A DNA stretch of 64,000 bases from Priestia abyssalis (lineage in GTDB: Bacteria; Bacillota; Bacilli; Bacillales; Bacillaceae_H). Location: NCBI RefSeq assembly GCF_002019595.1, contig NZ_KV917369.1, positions 5,376,326 to 5,440,325 on the forward strand, given 5' to 3'. Below the pieces are notes generated by a model. The model worked only from the letters and a program-made list of their open reading frames with translations, was not told the DNA's origin and did no database searches. The translations under genes were made by a program, and so were the position numbers. Positions 34,097-43,872 of the stretch are shown here, piece by piece (the first letter of the stretch is position 1; every line of letters begins with the position of its first letter).

Positions 34097-35605
34097 TTAG
34101 GAGAAAAAGTCCTCTAATGTTCCTAAATGCTGAAAGAAAAATTCATAAGCGATATTCGGGAAAATCCCCAGTAAAATCGTTCCGGTAACACAAACAATAA
34201 GAGGGATTATTAAGACACGTGAAAGGCCGATACCGCTTATTTCACTGGCAGGACGAAAGAACATTTGAACAAAAAGGCCGAAGTAGTAATAATATGAAAC
34301 AATCGTTGCGGCGATCATGATTCCTGCTAATACGTAATGAGCAGGCTCTGTAATGAGAGCTCCCATAAAGATATTGATTTTACCGATAAAGCCGGCTGTT
34401 CCGGGGATACCAGCCAAAGATAATAGGAAAACTCCCATGACAATGGCCAAAACGGGTGAGCGGTGATATAAACCCGTGAAGCTGCCGATCTCTTCAGATT
34501 GGCTATGGGTTGTCACAAGCTGAATGACGATGAACACCCCTATGTTCATCAGCAAATAGGCCGTTAAATAAAACCACATGGCATCTAGAACAAAAGGAGA
34601 CAGTGCCGTAAATGCAACAAGTATGTAACCTGCATGCGCAATGCTCGAGTAAGCAAATAAACGTTTGATATTTTGCTGCTTCAACGCAAGGACATTTCCC
34701 ATAATCATCGTCACTGCAGCTAATACGGCCACATAATCCTGCAAGGCAAACAATAGAGAGGTTTCTCCTCCATTTGCAGGTACATTGGCAAACACGGTAA
34801 TAAAAATCCGGAATAAAATCACAAATCCTGCGGTCTTCGAAACGACACTCAAGAAAGCTGTGACAGGTACAGGCGCCCCTTCGTACACATCGGGAGCCCA
34901 CATATGGAAAGGGGCCGATGCCAGTTTAAAAGAAAGCCCGACAAATATCATGAAAAACGCAACGGCTAACAGAAACTCATACTGGGCATTCGCCATTTGG
35001 CTCAAACGGGCGGCGATTTCCAACAAACGCGTTGAGCCCGTTAAGCCGTAAACGTAGCTCATACCAAACAGAATGAATGCAGTGGAAATTCCGCCATTGA
35101 TGACATACTTCATTGCGGATTCATTTGATTTTTGATTGTCTTTTTGAATCCCCGCCAAAATATAAGATGAAAGTGAGAGCAGCTCTAAGCCAATAAATAA
35201 TGTAATCAAGTCACCACTTGATGTCATCATCATCGCCCCGAGCAGAGCCGTTAAAAATAAATAGTAAAATTCGCCTCTGTATGAAAGCTCCTTTTTCGGC
35301 CTATATTCAATCGCCAAAAACATAATAAGTGCAGCCCCTGTTAACAGCAAAAGCTTAAACATTTTAGCAAAAGCATCCAAGCGGAATGTATCATTTAAAA
35401 TGTGAGCTGACGGAGCTCCCAATAAGGCGATCAGCACCAAAACTGCTGAAAGGATTCCCGCTATCCCCATATAACCGAGCATTTTGTGCTGAAGCCTTTT
35501 CCCAGCAAAGAGATCCAAAAGGGACAACAGAGTGGCCATACCTAAAATAATGAATTCTGGTGTCATCATTTTCCATTCATAGCTTAATAATGTTCCGATA
35601 TCCAC
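34097..35605 (-). CDS. nuoN: Complex I membrane subunit NuoN
   Basis: This 502-residue Mrp-antiporter-like proton-pumping subunit of respiratory complex I has about fourteen membrane helices. The antiporter core is recognisable: LFIGLELLSLSSYILAG, SAPFHMWAPDVYEGAPVPVT and LFAYSSIAHAGYILVA. It starts with GTG at 35605 after GGGGGGTGAAC and follows nuoM by 7 bases. It is the last nuo gene. Confidence 0.95.
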   Translation of the reverse strand: MDIGTLLSYEWKMMTPEFIILGMATLLSLLDLFAGKRLQHKMLGYMGIAGILSAVLVLIALLGAPSAHILNDTFRLDAFAKMFKLLLLTGAALIMFLAIEYRPKKELSYRGEFYYLFLTALLGAMMMTSSGDLITLFIGLELLSLSSYILAGIQKDNQKSNESAMKYVINGGISTAFILFGMSYVYGLTGSTRLLEIAARLSQMANAQYEFLLAVAFFMIFVGLSFKLASAPFHMWAPDVYEGAPVPVTAFLSVVSKTAGFVILFRIFITVFANVPANGGETSLLFALQDYVAVLAAVTMIMGNVLALKQQNIKRLFAYSSIAHAGYILVAFTALSPFVLDAMWFYLTAYLLMNIGVFIVIQLVTTHSQSEEIGSFTGLYHRSPVLAIVMGVFLLSLAGIPGTAGFIGKINIFMGALITEPAHYVLAGIMIAATIVSYYYYFGLFVQMFFRPASEISGIGLSRVLIIPLIVCVTGTILLGIFPNIAYEFFFQHLGTLEDFFS

Positions 35606-35612
35606 GCTCTGT

Positions 35613-37133
35613 TCACCCCCCGATTCCTAAATCAATGGATTGAATAGATGTTTGAACCAATTCCGTTAAGACCGTTGGATAGACCCCAATTAAAATGATA
35701 AATCCGAGCAAAATGGCCACCGGCAGCAATTCAATTCCCTTTAGATCTGTCACTCCTTCATATGATTGATTACTTTTTCCGAAGGTCATATTTAAAACTG
35801 CTCTTAACAGATAGACGGCTGTCATAATAATACCGAGAGTTCCAACCGCTCCGAGGACGGGCATTACTTTAAACAGCCCTAAAAAGGCCATAAATTCACT
35901 AATAAAGCCGGACATACCAGGCAAACCAAGAGAAGCCATTGCACCAGCTAACAAACACCCTGAAGCTGCCGGCATCGCTTTTGCAAGACCGCCAAGACGT
36001 GAGATGATCGATGTAGGGAACCGTTCATAAAAAACACCTACCAGAAAAAACAATAACGCTGAAATAAAGCCATGCGATACCACCTGAAAAATAGCTCCTT
36101 GCATACCAGCTTCATTTAAAGAACCCAAACCTATCAGCACAATGCCCATATGAGAGACGCTCGAATAGGCCAATACCTTTTTAAAATCGGTCTGTATGAA
36201 GGCTAAAAAAGCTCCATACAACAAGTTGATGATACCTAGTATGACAACAAGATTAGCAATCTCTCGGAATTCCTGAGGAAATAGTCCGAGACCGAATCGA
36301 ATGAAACCAAATGCCCCGATTTTGAGCAGAACACCCGAGTGAAGCATGACAATAGAAGGCGGGGCCTGAACATGCACCTTGAGCATCCATGTATGGAGCG
36401 GAAAAATGGGAAGCTTAATCCCAAACGCTACAAGCAGCGCCAACAGCAGTCCAAATCGTACTTGTTCAGATAAAGGGGCAATCGTCTGCACCTCTGTTCC
36501 TTTAGTCAAGATCTCCGTCAACATCGTAATATTAGATGTTCCCGTTCTCGCAAGCAACGTCACAATGACGATTAATAACACGGCAGATCCAAGACCGTTA
36601 TATAAAAGGAACATGTACGCTGCTTTTTCTCTATCAAAATACCCCCACTTGCCAATAAGGAAGAACATTGGAATGAGCGTGATTTCAAAAAAGATAAAAA
36701 ATAAGATGAGGTTTTCTGCTGCAAATACACCAAGCATTCCGACTTCCAGCAATAGAAAGAGCATGAAATATCCCTTCCATTCATGCTTGATGTAAATCGA
36801 TGCAATCGCAGCAAGACTCGACAGAACTGCTGTCAACAAAATCATTGCCAGCGATAGTCCGCTGACCCCCAATTCGTAACGCACGGCAAATACCCCTTCA
36901 AGCATCGGGAAATAGCCGAATTGAAACCAATCATGCACTTGCATAAATTCTTCATAGGCTCTTCCCGACTGAATTTGGCTATATAACCACGCCGCTAGGG
37001 AGAGTGGAACAAGGGTTGCTAAAAAACCGACCCATTTAATCAAAGACTCCTTTGTCCTTGGAATAAAACACAAGGCCATGATTCCTAGAAGCGGGGAGAA
37101 AACAAGCCATGATAAAAAGTAGGAATGGTTCAA
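35613..37133 (-). CDS. nuoM: Complex I membrane subunit NuoM
   Basis: This 506-residue antiporter-like subunit has about fourteen membrane helices. Key family segments are IFFEITLIPMFFLIGKWG with the essential Glu in helix 5, FGIKLPIFPLHTWMLKVHVQ, and VLAYSSVSHMGIVLIG. It begins with TTG, overlapping the nuoL stop codon in TTGA (37130-37133), so it is translationally coupled to nuoL. Confidence 0.95.
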   Translation of the reverse strand: MNHSYFLSWLVFSPLLGIMALCFIPRTKESLIKWVGFLATLVPLSLAAWLYSQIQSGRAYEEFMQVHDWFQFGYFPMLEGVFAVRYELGVSGLSLAMILLTAVLSSLAAIASIYIKHEWKGYFMLFLLLEVGMLGVFAAENLILFFIFFEITLIPMFFLIGKWGYFDREKAAYMFLLYNGLGSAVLLIVIVTLLARTGTSNITMLTEILTKGTEVQTIAPLSEQVRFGLLLALLVAFGIKLPIFPLHTWMLKVHVQAPPSIVMLHSGVLLKIGAFGFIRFGLGLFPQEFREIANLVVILGIINLLYGAFLAFIQTDFKKVLAYSSVSHMGIVLIGLGSLNEAGMQGAIFQVVSHGFISALLFFLVGVFYERFPTSIISRLGGLAKAMPAASGCLLAGAMASLGLPGMSGFISEFMAFLGLFKVMPVLGAVGTLGIIMTAVYLLRAVLNMTFGKSNQSYEGVTDLKGIELLPVAILLGFIILIGVYPTVLTELVQTSIQSIDLGIGG

Positions 37134-38998
37134 CCTAAATACCCCCCTGACACCGCAAGTATGAGAATTAGTACAGCTAATCCAAGAAAAGCGACCGTTC
37201 CATAACGTTGGATTTGACCATTATGAAGCGAGGACCCCATTTTTCTAATGGATTGAATGATTGAAACAACTAAAGCAACCAACCCTTTAACCAAAAATTC
37301 CTCCACGTATTTACAGAAAAGGCTTATAACCTTTACGACATTCACGATCGTTCCTTGATAAATTTCGTCCATATAATATTTACGGTATAAAAACGTATAG
37401 GTCATCGGCAAAGCACCACTCAACCAATCTCTTGACCAGGATTTTTGGCTATACATCTTATACGCGATAAAAATGCCGAAGAAAGAAACAACGGTCGTCA
37501 GCACCATAATCCATAATGGTCCTTCTATATGACCATGTCCCAGTTCCGGCCGATTTTCTGTCAGCCAATCCCCGAGAAAGGACCCAAACCACGGTGTTTG
37601 AACATAACCGGAACATACGGCCAACACAGCTAATACGGTCATCGGGAATGTCATAACGGCTGATGATTCATGGATCGACTTTTCCGTTCCCCTGAAGTCA
37701 CCGCCAAACACCATGAAGAATAAGCGAAACATGTAAAAGGCCGTAAATAAAGCTGCGATGACAGCAAGGATAAATAGGATATAATTCCCGTGCATCCAAG
37801 CGGAAATCAATATTTCCTCTTTACTAAAGAACCCTGAAAATAACGGGACACCACTGATTGCCAGGGTACCTATCAGGAAGAGGATTCCGGTCAAACGAGT
37901 TTTCTTCCATAAACCGCCCATTTCTTCGATGTTTTGAGTATGTACTGCATGTATCACACTTCCGGCGGCCAGAAACAATAATGCCTTAAAAAAAGCATGG
38001 GTCATTAAATGGAATACACCAGCTACATATCCAGCCGATCCCAGCGCCAGCATCATATACCCGAGCTGGCTGACGGTTGAATAAGCCAAAATCCGTTTAA
38101 TATCCCTTTGGACAAGGCCGATGGAAGCGGCAAAAATAGCTGTAATAGCTCCAATCGTCGCCACGACGGTCATAGCTGTTTCACTTGCCGAGAACAGCGG
38201 GAACATCGTCGCTACTAAATAGACCCCTGCCGCTACCATCGTTGCTGCATGAATTAAGGCCGACACGGGCGTTGGGCCTTCCATCGCATCCGGCAGCCAT
38301 GTGTGAAGCGGAAGCTGGCCTGATTTTCCAATAGCTCCGATAAAGATTAATAAACTTGTGAGTGTAATCATCGTGACAGAAAGCTCACCGTTTTGAACAG
38401 CCGTAAAAATCACTTCATATTCAAAACTGCCAGTTTGCCAGAATAATAGAATCATACCGATGAAAAGACCTACATCCCCAATACGTGTCATGATGAAAGC
38501 CTTTTTGGCGGCTGCGCGCGCTTCCACGTTGTAAAAATAAAAGCCAATCAATAGAAACGATCCAACCCCGACAAGCTCCCAAAACACATATAACTGAAGC
38601 AAATTAGGAGAAAGGACCAGTCCCAGCATCGCAAACGTAAATAAGCCAAGATACGCATAGAAGACGGAGAACCGTTCATCTTTATACATATATCCTTTGG
38701 AATAAACATGTACCAAGAAACTAACAAGAGAGACAATAACTAACATCAATGCGTTCAATGCATTGACTTCAATCCCCATAGTGATGGAGGTGTCTCCTAT
38801 CTGTAACCACGTACCTTCTGCCTTATAAGTCGGCCCCTGTAATCGATCCATTAATACTGCAACAGAGAAAACGAAGGAAACAAGTGTAAAAAATATCCCG
38901 ATGTAAGCACTATTTTCCTTCAGACGCTGACCGATGAGAAGAAGGAACAAAAACGAGATAAGCGGAAAAACCGGTATAAGCCAAGCGTTCTCCATCAT
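37130..38998 (-). CDS. nuoL: Complex I membrane subunit NuoL
   Basis: This 622-residue distal proton-pumping subunit has about sixteen membrane helices and the long lateral helix region near the C-terminus (SLFCKYVEEFLVKGLVALVV). It has FWELVGVGSFLLIGFY, LPLHTWLPDAMEGPTPVSAL and ILAYSTVSQLGYMMLA. I start it at the tandem ATGATG at 38998, which gives the normal NuoL beginning after AAGGGGA. In-frame codons upstream belong to an inserted repeat (39094-39339). It is otherwise linked to nuoM by a 4-base overlap. Confidence 0.95.
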   Translation of the reverse strand: MMENAWLIPVFPLISFLFLLLIGQRLKENSAYIGIFFTLVSFVFSVAVLMDRLQGPTYKAEGTWLQIGDTSITMGIEVNALNALMLVIVSLVSFLVHVYSKGYMYKDERFSVFYAYLGLFTFAMLGLVLSPNLLQLYVFWELVGVGSFLLIGFYFYNVEARAAAKKAFIMTRIGDVGLFIGMILLFWQTGSFEYEVIFTAVQNGELSVTMITLTSLLIFIGAIGKSGQLPLHTWLPDAMEGPTPVSALIHAATMVAAGVYLVATMFPLFSASETAMTVVATIGAITAIFAASIGLVQRDIKRILAYSTVSQLGYMMLALGSAGYVAGVFHLMTHAFFKALLFLAAGSVIHAVHTQNIEEMGGLWKKTRLTGILFLIGTLAISGVPLFSGFFSKEEILISAWMHGNYILFILAVIAALFTAFYMFRLFFMVFGGDFRGTEKSIHESSAVMTFPMTVLAVLAVCSGYVQTPWFGSFLGDWLTENRPELGHGHIEGPLWIMVLTTVVSFFGIFIAYKMYSQKSWSRDWLSGALPMTYTFLYRKYYMDEIYQGTIVNVVKVISLFCKYVEEFLVKGLVALVVSIIQSIRKMGSSLHNGQIQRYGTVAFLGLAVLILILAVSGGYLG

Positions 38999-39093
38999 CG
39001 TATTCCCAATCCCCTTTTCTCCGATACTTTTCGTCTTCAAAAGTATCGTTTTTTTAAGATAAGAAATTATCACTTTTTTGCAGCTGGAATATT

Positions 39094-39339
39094 GTCTAGC
39101 TCCAGCGCCTACCCCCTCGAGGTCACAAGTGTGGCTAGTTGCGGCTCCTAGGGACTCGAGGTCATAAGCCAATTCCTTGCAGAAGGAAAGAACCCCCTTC
39201 TTCCAGGAACCGTCTTATGCTTGTCGTCCCTAAACAGTCGCCTCCACCTTTCGAACAATCCTCCCAGAAAAGTAAAGAACACCTTTCCGTGAGACTCGTC
39301 TTGTGCTTTTCGGGGGTGAACAAGGCGCTTGCGCTTTTC
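39094..39339 (-). repeat. Interspersed repeat inside the nuo operon (same end sequences as 57127-57301)
   Basis: Read on the minus strand it opens GAAAAGCGCAAGCGCCTTG and closes AGGCGCTGGAGCTAGAC, the end sequences of the copy at 57127-57301, but its interior differs. It sits 4 bases after the nuoK stop codon and leaves 345 bases between nuoK and nuoL in an otherwise overlapping operon. Confidence 0.75.
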
Positions 39340-39343
39340 TTAA

Positions 39344-39658
39344 TTAGCGCTTCATTGAATCCATTTCATCAATATTAATCGTCTTTTTACGACGATAAAG
39401 TGCCATTAAGATGGCCAAACCCACAGCCGCTTCAGCCGCTGCGATGGTGATCGTAAACAATGAAAAAATTTGTCCTGTAATATTGGGATTGGCGCCATAT
39501 TTGCTAAAAGCAACCAAATTCAAATTAACTGCATTGAGCATCAGCTCGATGGAAATAAGAACAATGACCGTGTTTCGCTTTGTAAGCGCCCCGTAAAGAC
39601 CGATGCAAAATAAAATGACGGCTAGAACAAGATAGGCAGACAGTGGGATAGTGCTCAT
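39344..39658 (-). CDS. nuoK: Complex I membrane subunit NuoK
   Basis: This 104-residue subunit has three membrane helices and carries the two conserved Glu residues in helices 2 and 3 ([15 protein letters not shown] and [12 protein letters not shown]) that form part of the proton path. It overlaps nuoJ by 4 bases (39655-39658). The next gene, nuoL, is displaced by a repeat. Confidence 0.96.
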   Translation of the reverse strand: MSTIPLSAYLVLAVILFCIGLYGALTKRNTVIVLISIELMLNAVNLNLVAFSKYGANPNITGQIFSLFTITIAAAEAAVGLAILMALYRRKKTINIDEMDSMKR

Positions 39659-40173
39659 CTTTCCTCCCCCTCCTTCTCTTCCTTTTTCGCCAAAATAATG
39701 GCGCCAATTAACGCAACAAGCAAGACAACCGATGTCAATTCAAATGGAATAATGTATTTTGAATATAATTCCACACCAATTTGCTTTGTATTTTCTTCAT
39801 GAAGCGCCGTTGCCTGTTCTCCAAACGATAGATCTTGAATACCTAAAAACATAACCAATCCAAAACTAAAGAGTCCAACTAGAATAAAAGCTTTTCGCCT
39901 CCAGCTGACCTGGTCCGCTTCTTCATCATCGTGCCTCGTAAGCATGATGCCAAATAACATAATGATGGTGATAGCCCCGGAGTAAATCAAGACTTGTACG
40001 GCAGCGACAAATTCAGCGGACAACAATACAAATAACCCGGCAATACTGACGAATGTAAAGACCAGGGCCACCACCATATGAACGACTTTCGTTAGTTGAA
40101 TCATCAACATCGCTCCAATGATGGCTACTAATGCGAGACTGATAAAGGCGAAAAATTCTCCTGACCACATCAT
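39655..40173 (-). CDS. nuoJ: Complex I membrane subunit NuoJ
   Basis: This 172-residue subunit has five membrane helices. Helix 3 holds the flexible [18 protein letters not shown] segment typical of NuoJ, which changes shape during coupling. It overlaps nuoI and nuoK by 4 bases each, so translation is coupled on both sides. Confidence 0.95.
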   Translation of the reverse strand: MMWSGEFFAFISLALVAIIGAMLMIQLTKVVHMVVALVFTFVSIAGLFVLLSAEFVAAVQVLIYSGAITIIMLFGIMLTRHDDEEADQVSWRRKAFILVGLFSFGLVMFLGIQDLSFGEQATALHEENTKQIGVELYSKYIIPFELTSVVLLVALIGAIILAKKEEKEGEER

Positions 40174-40598
40174 GCCTTGTTCTCCTTTCTCACATTTTGG
40201 TCATTTTCATCCAGCCACTCCAGGTTTTTAAATAACGCATCGCGGCTGTATTCCGCGAGCTCAAAGTTATTTGTCATGACAATCGCTTCAGTCGGGCAAA
40301 CTTCCGTACATAAGTCGCATAAAATGCAAATTTCAAAATTAATATCGTACGTATCAATGATTTTCCCTTTTTTTGTCGGATCAGGGTGTTTTTTCCCTGT
40401 CAGTTGAATGCAGTCGGTTGGACAAATATTGGCACATTGATTGCATACAATACATTTTTCCGGGTAAAACTTTTGAATGCCTCTAAAACGATCTGGCAGC
40501 GGAATAGGCTCGTTCGGATAATCATATGTCACTTTTTTTTTCGTTAAATTTTTTAACGTATAAGCTAATCCCTTCGCTAAGCCAAACAATCTCCCCAC
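40170..40598 (-). CDS. nuoI: Complex I iron-sulfur subunit NuoI
   Basis: This 142-residue peripheral-arm subunit has two 4Fe-4S clusters (N6a and N6b). The eight cysteine ligands are visible in CIVCNQCANICPTDC and CILCDLCTEVCP. It passes electrons to NuoB. The last codons overlap nuoJ, and nuoH lies 5 bases upstream. Confidence 0.96.
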   Translation of the reverse strand: MGRLFGLAKGLAYTLKNLTKKKVTYDYPNEPIPLPDRFRGIQKFYPEKCIVCNQCANICPTDCIQLTGKKHPDPTKKGKIIDTYDINFEICILCDLCTEVCPTEAIVMTNNFELAEYSRDALFKNLEWLDENDQNVRKENKA

Positions 40599-40603
40599 CC
40601 CTT

Positions 40604-41605
40604 TTAAAAGAATAGCTCTTTGACGACAGCTGTGATGAAAATATTAGCCAACGCAATCGGCAATAACACCTTCCAACCAAATTCCATCAGCTGGTCTGCA
40701 CGTAAACGCGGAAATGTAATCCGAAACCAAATAAGCAAAAAGACAATGACACTGAACTTTAAAGCAAACCAAATGGCGCCCGGGATAAAATCTAAAAATG
40801 CGACAGGATGCCATCCCCCTAAAAACAAAACAGTCGTAAGAGCTGCCATTGCGAAGAAGTAAACATACTCGGACAACATGAAAAATGCCCATCGAAATCC
40901 CGAATACTCAACATGAAACCCCGCTACAAGTTCTGACTCGGCTTCCGGCAAGTCAAAGGGTGTTCGGTTAAGCTCCGCTACAGACGCAATTAAAAACACA
41001 AGAAACGCAATAGGCTGCACGAAAATGAACCATACCTTTTCCTGTGCTGCCACAATCTCATTCAAGTTCAAACTCCCCGTTAATAAAATAACACCGAGAA
41101 CCGACATGACAAGCGGGATTTCATATGAGATCATCTGAGCAGCGGCCCGCATGCCTCCAAGCAGCGCATACTTGTTATTGGAAGCCCAAGATCCCGTTAC
41201 AACACCGACGGTTGATAAACCAGAGATGGCGATATAATAAAGCAATCCGACTCCAATATCCGCAAACTGCACATGTTCCGTAAATGGAATAACAGCCAAC
41301 ACCATAAAGGCTGGTGCAAAAGCAATTACCGGGGCGAGAATAAACAGCGGACGATCGGCCAGCTTCGGAATTGTATCTTCTTTAAGCAAAAGCTTTAATA
41401 CGTCAGCCACCGTTTGCAGCAGCCCCCATTTTCCCCCAACCTGATTGGGGCCGATACGCCCTTGCATGAACCCCATGACTTTCCGCTCAGCTAAAATGCC
41501 ATATGTAACGAAACCCAATACCGACATCAGCAAAGAAGCGGCAAGCCCAAAGAAAATAAGAAAATTCCTCCACCCTGGCGACGATTGAAGCAAGCTTTCA
41601 ATCAT
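40604..41605 (-). CDS. nuoH: Complex I quinone-channel subunit NuoH
   Basis: This 333-residue membrane subunit, with eight helices, forms the quinone entry chamber and the first half-channel. The conserved loop GRIGPNQVGGKWGLLQ and the acidic ELNRTPFDLPEAESELVAGF segment are complete. It overlaps nuoD by one base and precedes nuoI by 5 bases. Confidence 0.96.
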   Translation of the reverse strand: MIESLLQSSPGWRNFLIFFGLAASLLMSVLGFVTYGILAERKVMGFMQGRIGPNQVGGKWGLLQTVADVLKLLLKEDTIPKLADRPLFILAPVIAFAPAFMVLAVIPFTEHVQFADIGVGLLYYIAISGLSTVGVVTGSWASNNKYALLGGMRAAAQMISYEIPLVMSVLGVILLTGSLNLNEIVAAQEKVWFIFVQPIAFLVFLIASVAELNRTPFDLPEAESELVAGFHVEYSGFRWAFFMLSEYVYFFAMAALTTVLFLGGWHPVAFLDFIPGAIWFALKFSVIVFLLIWFRITFPRLRADQLMEFGWKVLLPIALANIFITAVVKELFF

Positions 41606-42705
41606 TAACCATCAACCTCCCCGAGCACAATGTCAATGGCTCCCAAGATCGTAATCAAGTTCGCCATATTTTCTCCTTTTAGCAGCCTCGGCAAAATTTG
41701 AAGATTATAAAAGGACGGGCGTCTAAATTTCAGACGGTAAGGCTCTTTTTTTCCATCGCTCGCAATATAACAGCCGATCTCTCCTCTCGGCGACTCGATA
41801 CGAACAAAAGCCTCACCTTTAGGCGGCTTAATGATTTTAGGGACCTTAGCCATCGTATCACCGCTTTCCGGAAACTGCGCTGCCGCCTGCTCGACAATTT
41901 TTAAGGACTCTTCAATTTCCTCCATCCGACACTCATACCTGGCAAAGGCATCACCTTCATGGCGAACGGGAACATTGAAATCAAAGCGGTCATAAATGGA
42001 ATAAGGTTCATCTTTTCGAAGATCCCACTGGACCCCTGTACATCGTAAATTAGCTCCGCTTAACGAGTAATGAATGGCCTCCTCCTTTGTATAGGTACCA
42101 ACTCCTTTAACACGATGTAGAAAAATCTCATTACCTGTCACAAGGCTGTGATACCCTTTTAATTGCTCTCTCATATAGGGTACAAATTCACGCACCTTTT
42201 CGATCCATCCCTCAGGAGCATCCCATTTGACTCCTCCAACCCTCATGTAGTTGAAAGTTAAACGGGCCCCGGATAACTCGGTCAGCAGGTTAATAATCAT
42301 CTCACGTTCACGAAACGCGTATAAAAAAGGGCTGACTGCCCCTATATCCAATAAATACGTTCCCCACCATACAAGGTGGCTTGCAATGCGTCCCAGTTCC
42401 ATCGCCAAAACCCGCAAATACTCTGCCCGCTCTGGAATCTCAATTCCCATCATCGTTTCCACCGCATGACAAATGACATAGTTATTAGTCATCGCTGATA
42501 AGTAGTCCATCCGGTCCGTATAAGGGATGATTTGTGTATATTGGAGGTCTTCAGCCAGCTTCTCCGTACCGCGATGGAGATAACCAATGACGGGTGTTGC
42601 TTCTTTTATAATTTCTCCATCTATCTTGATGACAAGACGAAATACGCCATGGGTGCTCGGGTGCTGTGGACCAACATTTAAAAGCATTTCTTCTGTACGA
42701 ATCAT
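41605..42705 (-). CDS. nuoD: Complex I 49-kDa-type subunit NuoD
   Basis: This 366-residue subunit lines the quinone-reduction site; the His of GPQHPSTHGVFR binds the quinone headgroup. Other family phrases are GYLHRGTEKLAE, YLSAMTNNY and IESPRGEIGCY. NuoD is descended from the NiFe-hydrogenase large subunit. Like other bacilli, this organism keeps nuoC and nuoD separate. It is 3 bases downstream of nuoC. Confidence 0.96.
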   Translation of the reverse strand: MIRTEEMLLNVGPQHPSTHGVFRLVIKIDGEIIKEATPVIGYLHRGTEKLAEDLQYTQIIPYTDRMDYLSAMTNNYVICHAVETMMGIEIPERAEYLRVLAMELGRIASHLVWWGTYLLDIGAVSPFLYAFREREMIINLLTELSGARLTFNYMRVGGVKWDAPEGWIEKVREFVPYMREQLKGYHSLVTGNEIFLHRVKGVGTYTKEEAIHYSLSGANLRCTGVQWDLRKDEPYSIYDRFDFNVPVRHEGDAFARYECRMEEIEESLKIVEQAAAQFPESGDTMAKVPKIIKPPKGEAFVRIESPRGEIGCYIASDGKKEPYRLKFRRPSFYNLQILPRLLKGENMANLITILGAIDIVLGEVDG

Positions 42706-42708
42706 CTG

Positions 42709-43869
42709 TTATACCTCCACGTCGTAAGGCTCGTAATCTTTTCGCAAAGGATACCCGACCCAGTCATCTGGAAGCATGATACGCTTAAGGTTCGGATGAC
42801 CTTCAAAGATAATCCCAAGCAAATCGTATGTTTCACGTTCAGGCCAATCTGCCCCTGCCCATAACGGTGCAATAGAAGCCATCGTTCCCTTTTCCCGGTC
42901 AATTTTTGTTTTTAAAGCAACGGATTGGCGATTTTTATAGGAGTATAGATGTACATATATTTCAAAATGCGTTTGAAAATCAGTTCCATGAAGTTCAGAT
43001 AAATAATCAAAGCCTAACTGCTCATTATATTTAAGAAACTCCGCCACCTTAAAATATGTATGGGGCTTGGCTACAAGAGTAGGCACATCCTTGGAAAGAC
43101 GATTGATATAGCATTCTTCTAAGCTCTCTTCGCCTAAATGTTCTTGGATAACTTTTACGTACTTATCTAGAAGTGGTTGATTAAGAGAAGGTAATAGTTC
43201 TTGTTGAGGTTCTTCAGGAGTTGCTAAACTGGCTGCTTTTGCCTTTGCGGCAGCTGCTGCCTTCGCTTTTGCAGCGGCGACGGCCTTCGCTTTTTCTTTT
43301 GCCAGTTCATCTTCAGTTTTTTCAATGGATTGAGCGGCCTTCTGTTTAGCTAAAGCTTGGGCCTTTGCTTTTGCCGCCGCTGCCGCTTTTTTCTTGGCCA
43401 AATCAGATGCTTCTTCACTGCCTGTTTCTTCTTGCGCCGCTTCCTTTTCTTTTTGCTTCAACAGGGCTTGGGCCTTTGCTTTTGCCGCTGCTGCCGCTTT
43501 TTTCTTGGCTAAATCAGATGCTTCTTCACTGCCTGTTTCTTCTTGCGCCGCTTCCTTTTCTTTTTGCTTCAACAGGGCTTGGGCCTTCGCTTTTGCCGCT
43601 GCAGCTGCTTTTTTCTTGGCCAAATCAGATGCTTCTTCACTGCCTGTTTCTTCTTGTGACGCTTCCTTTTCTTTTTGCTTCAACAGGGCTTGGGCCTTCG
43701 CTTTCGCCGCTGCTGCCGCTTTTTTCTTGGCCAATTCGACTGTTTCTTCACTTTCTGAGCCTGCTTTTTCTTTCTGTCTCTTTAGCTCCTCCATCTTTTT
43801 TTTCGCTTCCAGCTTCGCCTTTTCAGCAGCTTCTTTTTTTTGCTGTTCCAGTGATTTATCCCCGCTCAT
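42709..43869 (-). CDS. nuoC: Complex I 30-kDa subunit NuoC with a long Lys/Ala repeat extension
   Basis: The conserved 30-kDa domain occupies only about residues 230-386 (ERETYDLLGIIFEGHPNLKR, PLRKDY). It supports NuoD and NuoB in the peripheral arm. Ahead of it lies a roughly 225-residue low-complexity segment of Lys, Ala, Glu and Gln with coiled-coil character. It includes three near-identical 37-residue units (residues 46-156) and degenerate ones after them. Extended NuoC forms occur in the B. cereus group. The extension has no predicted catalytic part and may be a flexible tether. Confidence 0.92.
   Translation of the reverse strand: MSGDKSLEQQKKEAAEKAKLEAKKKMEELKRQKEKAGSESEETVELAKKKAAAAAKAKAQALLKQKEKEASQEETGSEEASDLAKKKAAAAAKAKAQALLKQKEKEAAQEETGSEEASDLAKKKAAAAAKAKAQALLKQKEKEAAQEETGSEEASDLAKKKAAAAAKAKAQALAKQKAAQSIEKTEDELAKEKAKAVAAAKAKAAAAAKAKAASLATPEEPQQELLPSLNQPLLDKYVKVIQEHLGEESLEECYINRLSKDVPTLVAKPHTYFKVAEFLKYNEQLGFDYLSELHGTDFQTHFEIYVHLYSYKNRQSVALKTKIDREKGTMASIAPLWAGADWPERETYDLLGIIFEGHPNLKRIMLPDDWVGYPLRKDYEPYDVEV
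43402..43734 (-). repeat. Three 111-bp in-frame tandem repeats in nuoC
   Basis: Each unit encodes LAKKKAAAAAKAKAQALLKQ followed by KEKEA(S/A)QEETGSEEASD. The DNA copies differ at only a few, mostly silent, bases. Degenerate units continue to about 43230. Confidence 0.9.
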
Positions 43870-43872
43870 TGA

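Noticed and set aside
39000-39172. Longer N-terminus for NuoL
   Set aside because: The extra codons come from the inserted repeat; NuoL begins at the tandem ATG with a ribosome site.
43402-43734. CRISPR-like regular repeats
   Set aside because: The 111-bp units are in frame inside nuoC, with no spacers.
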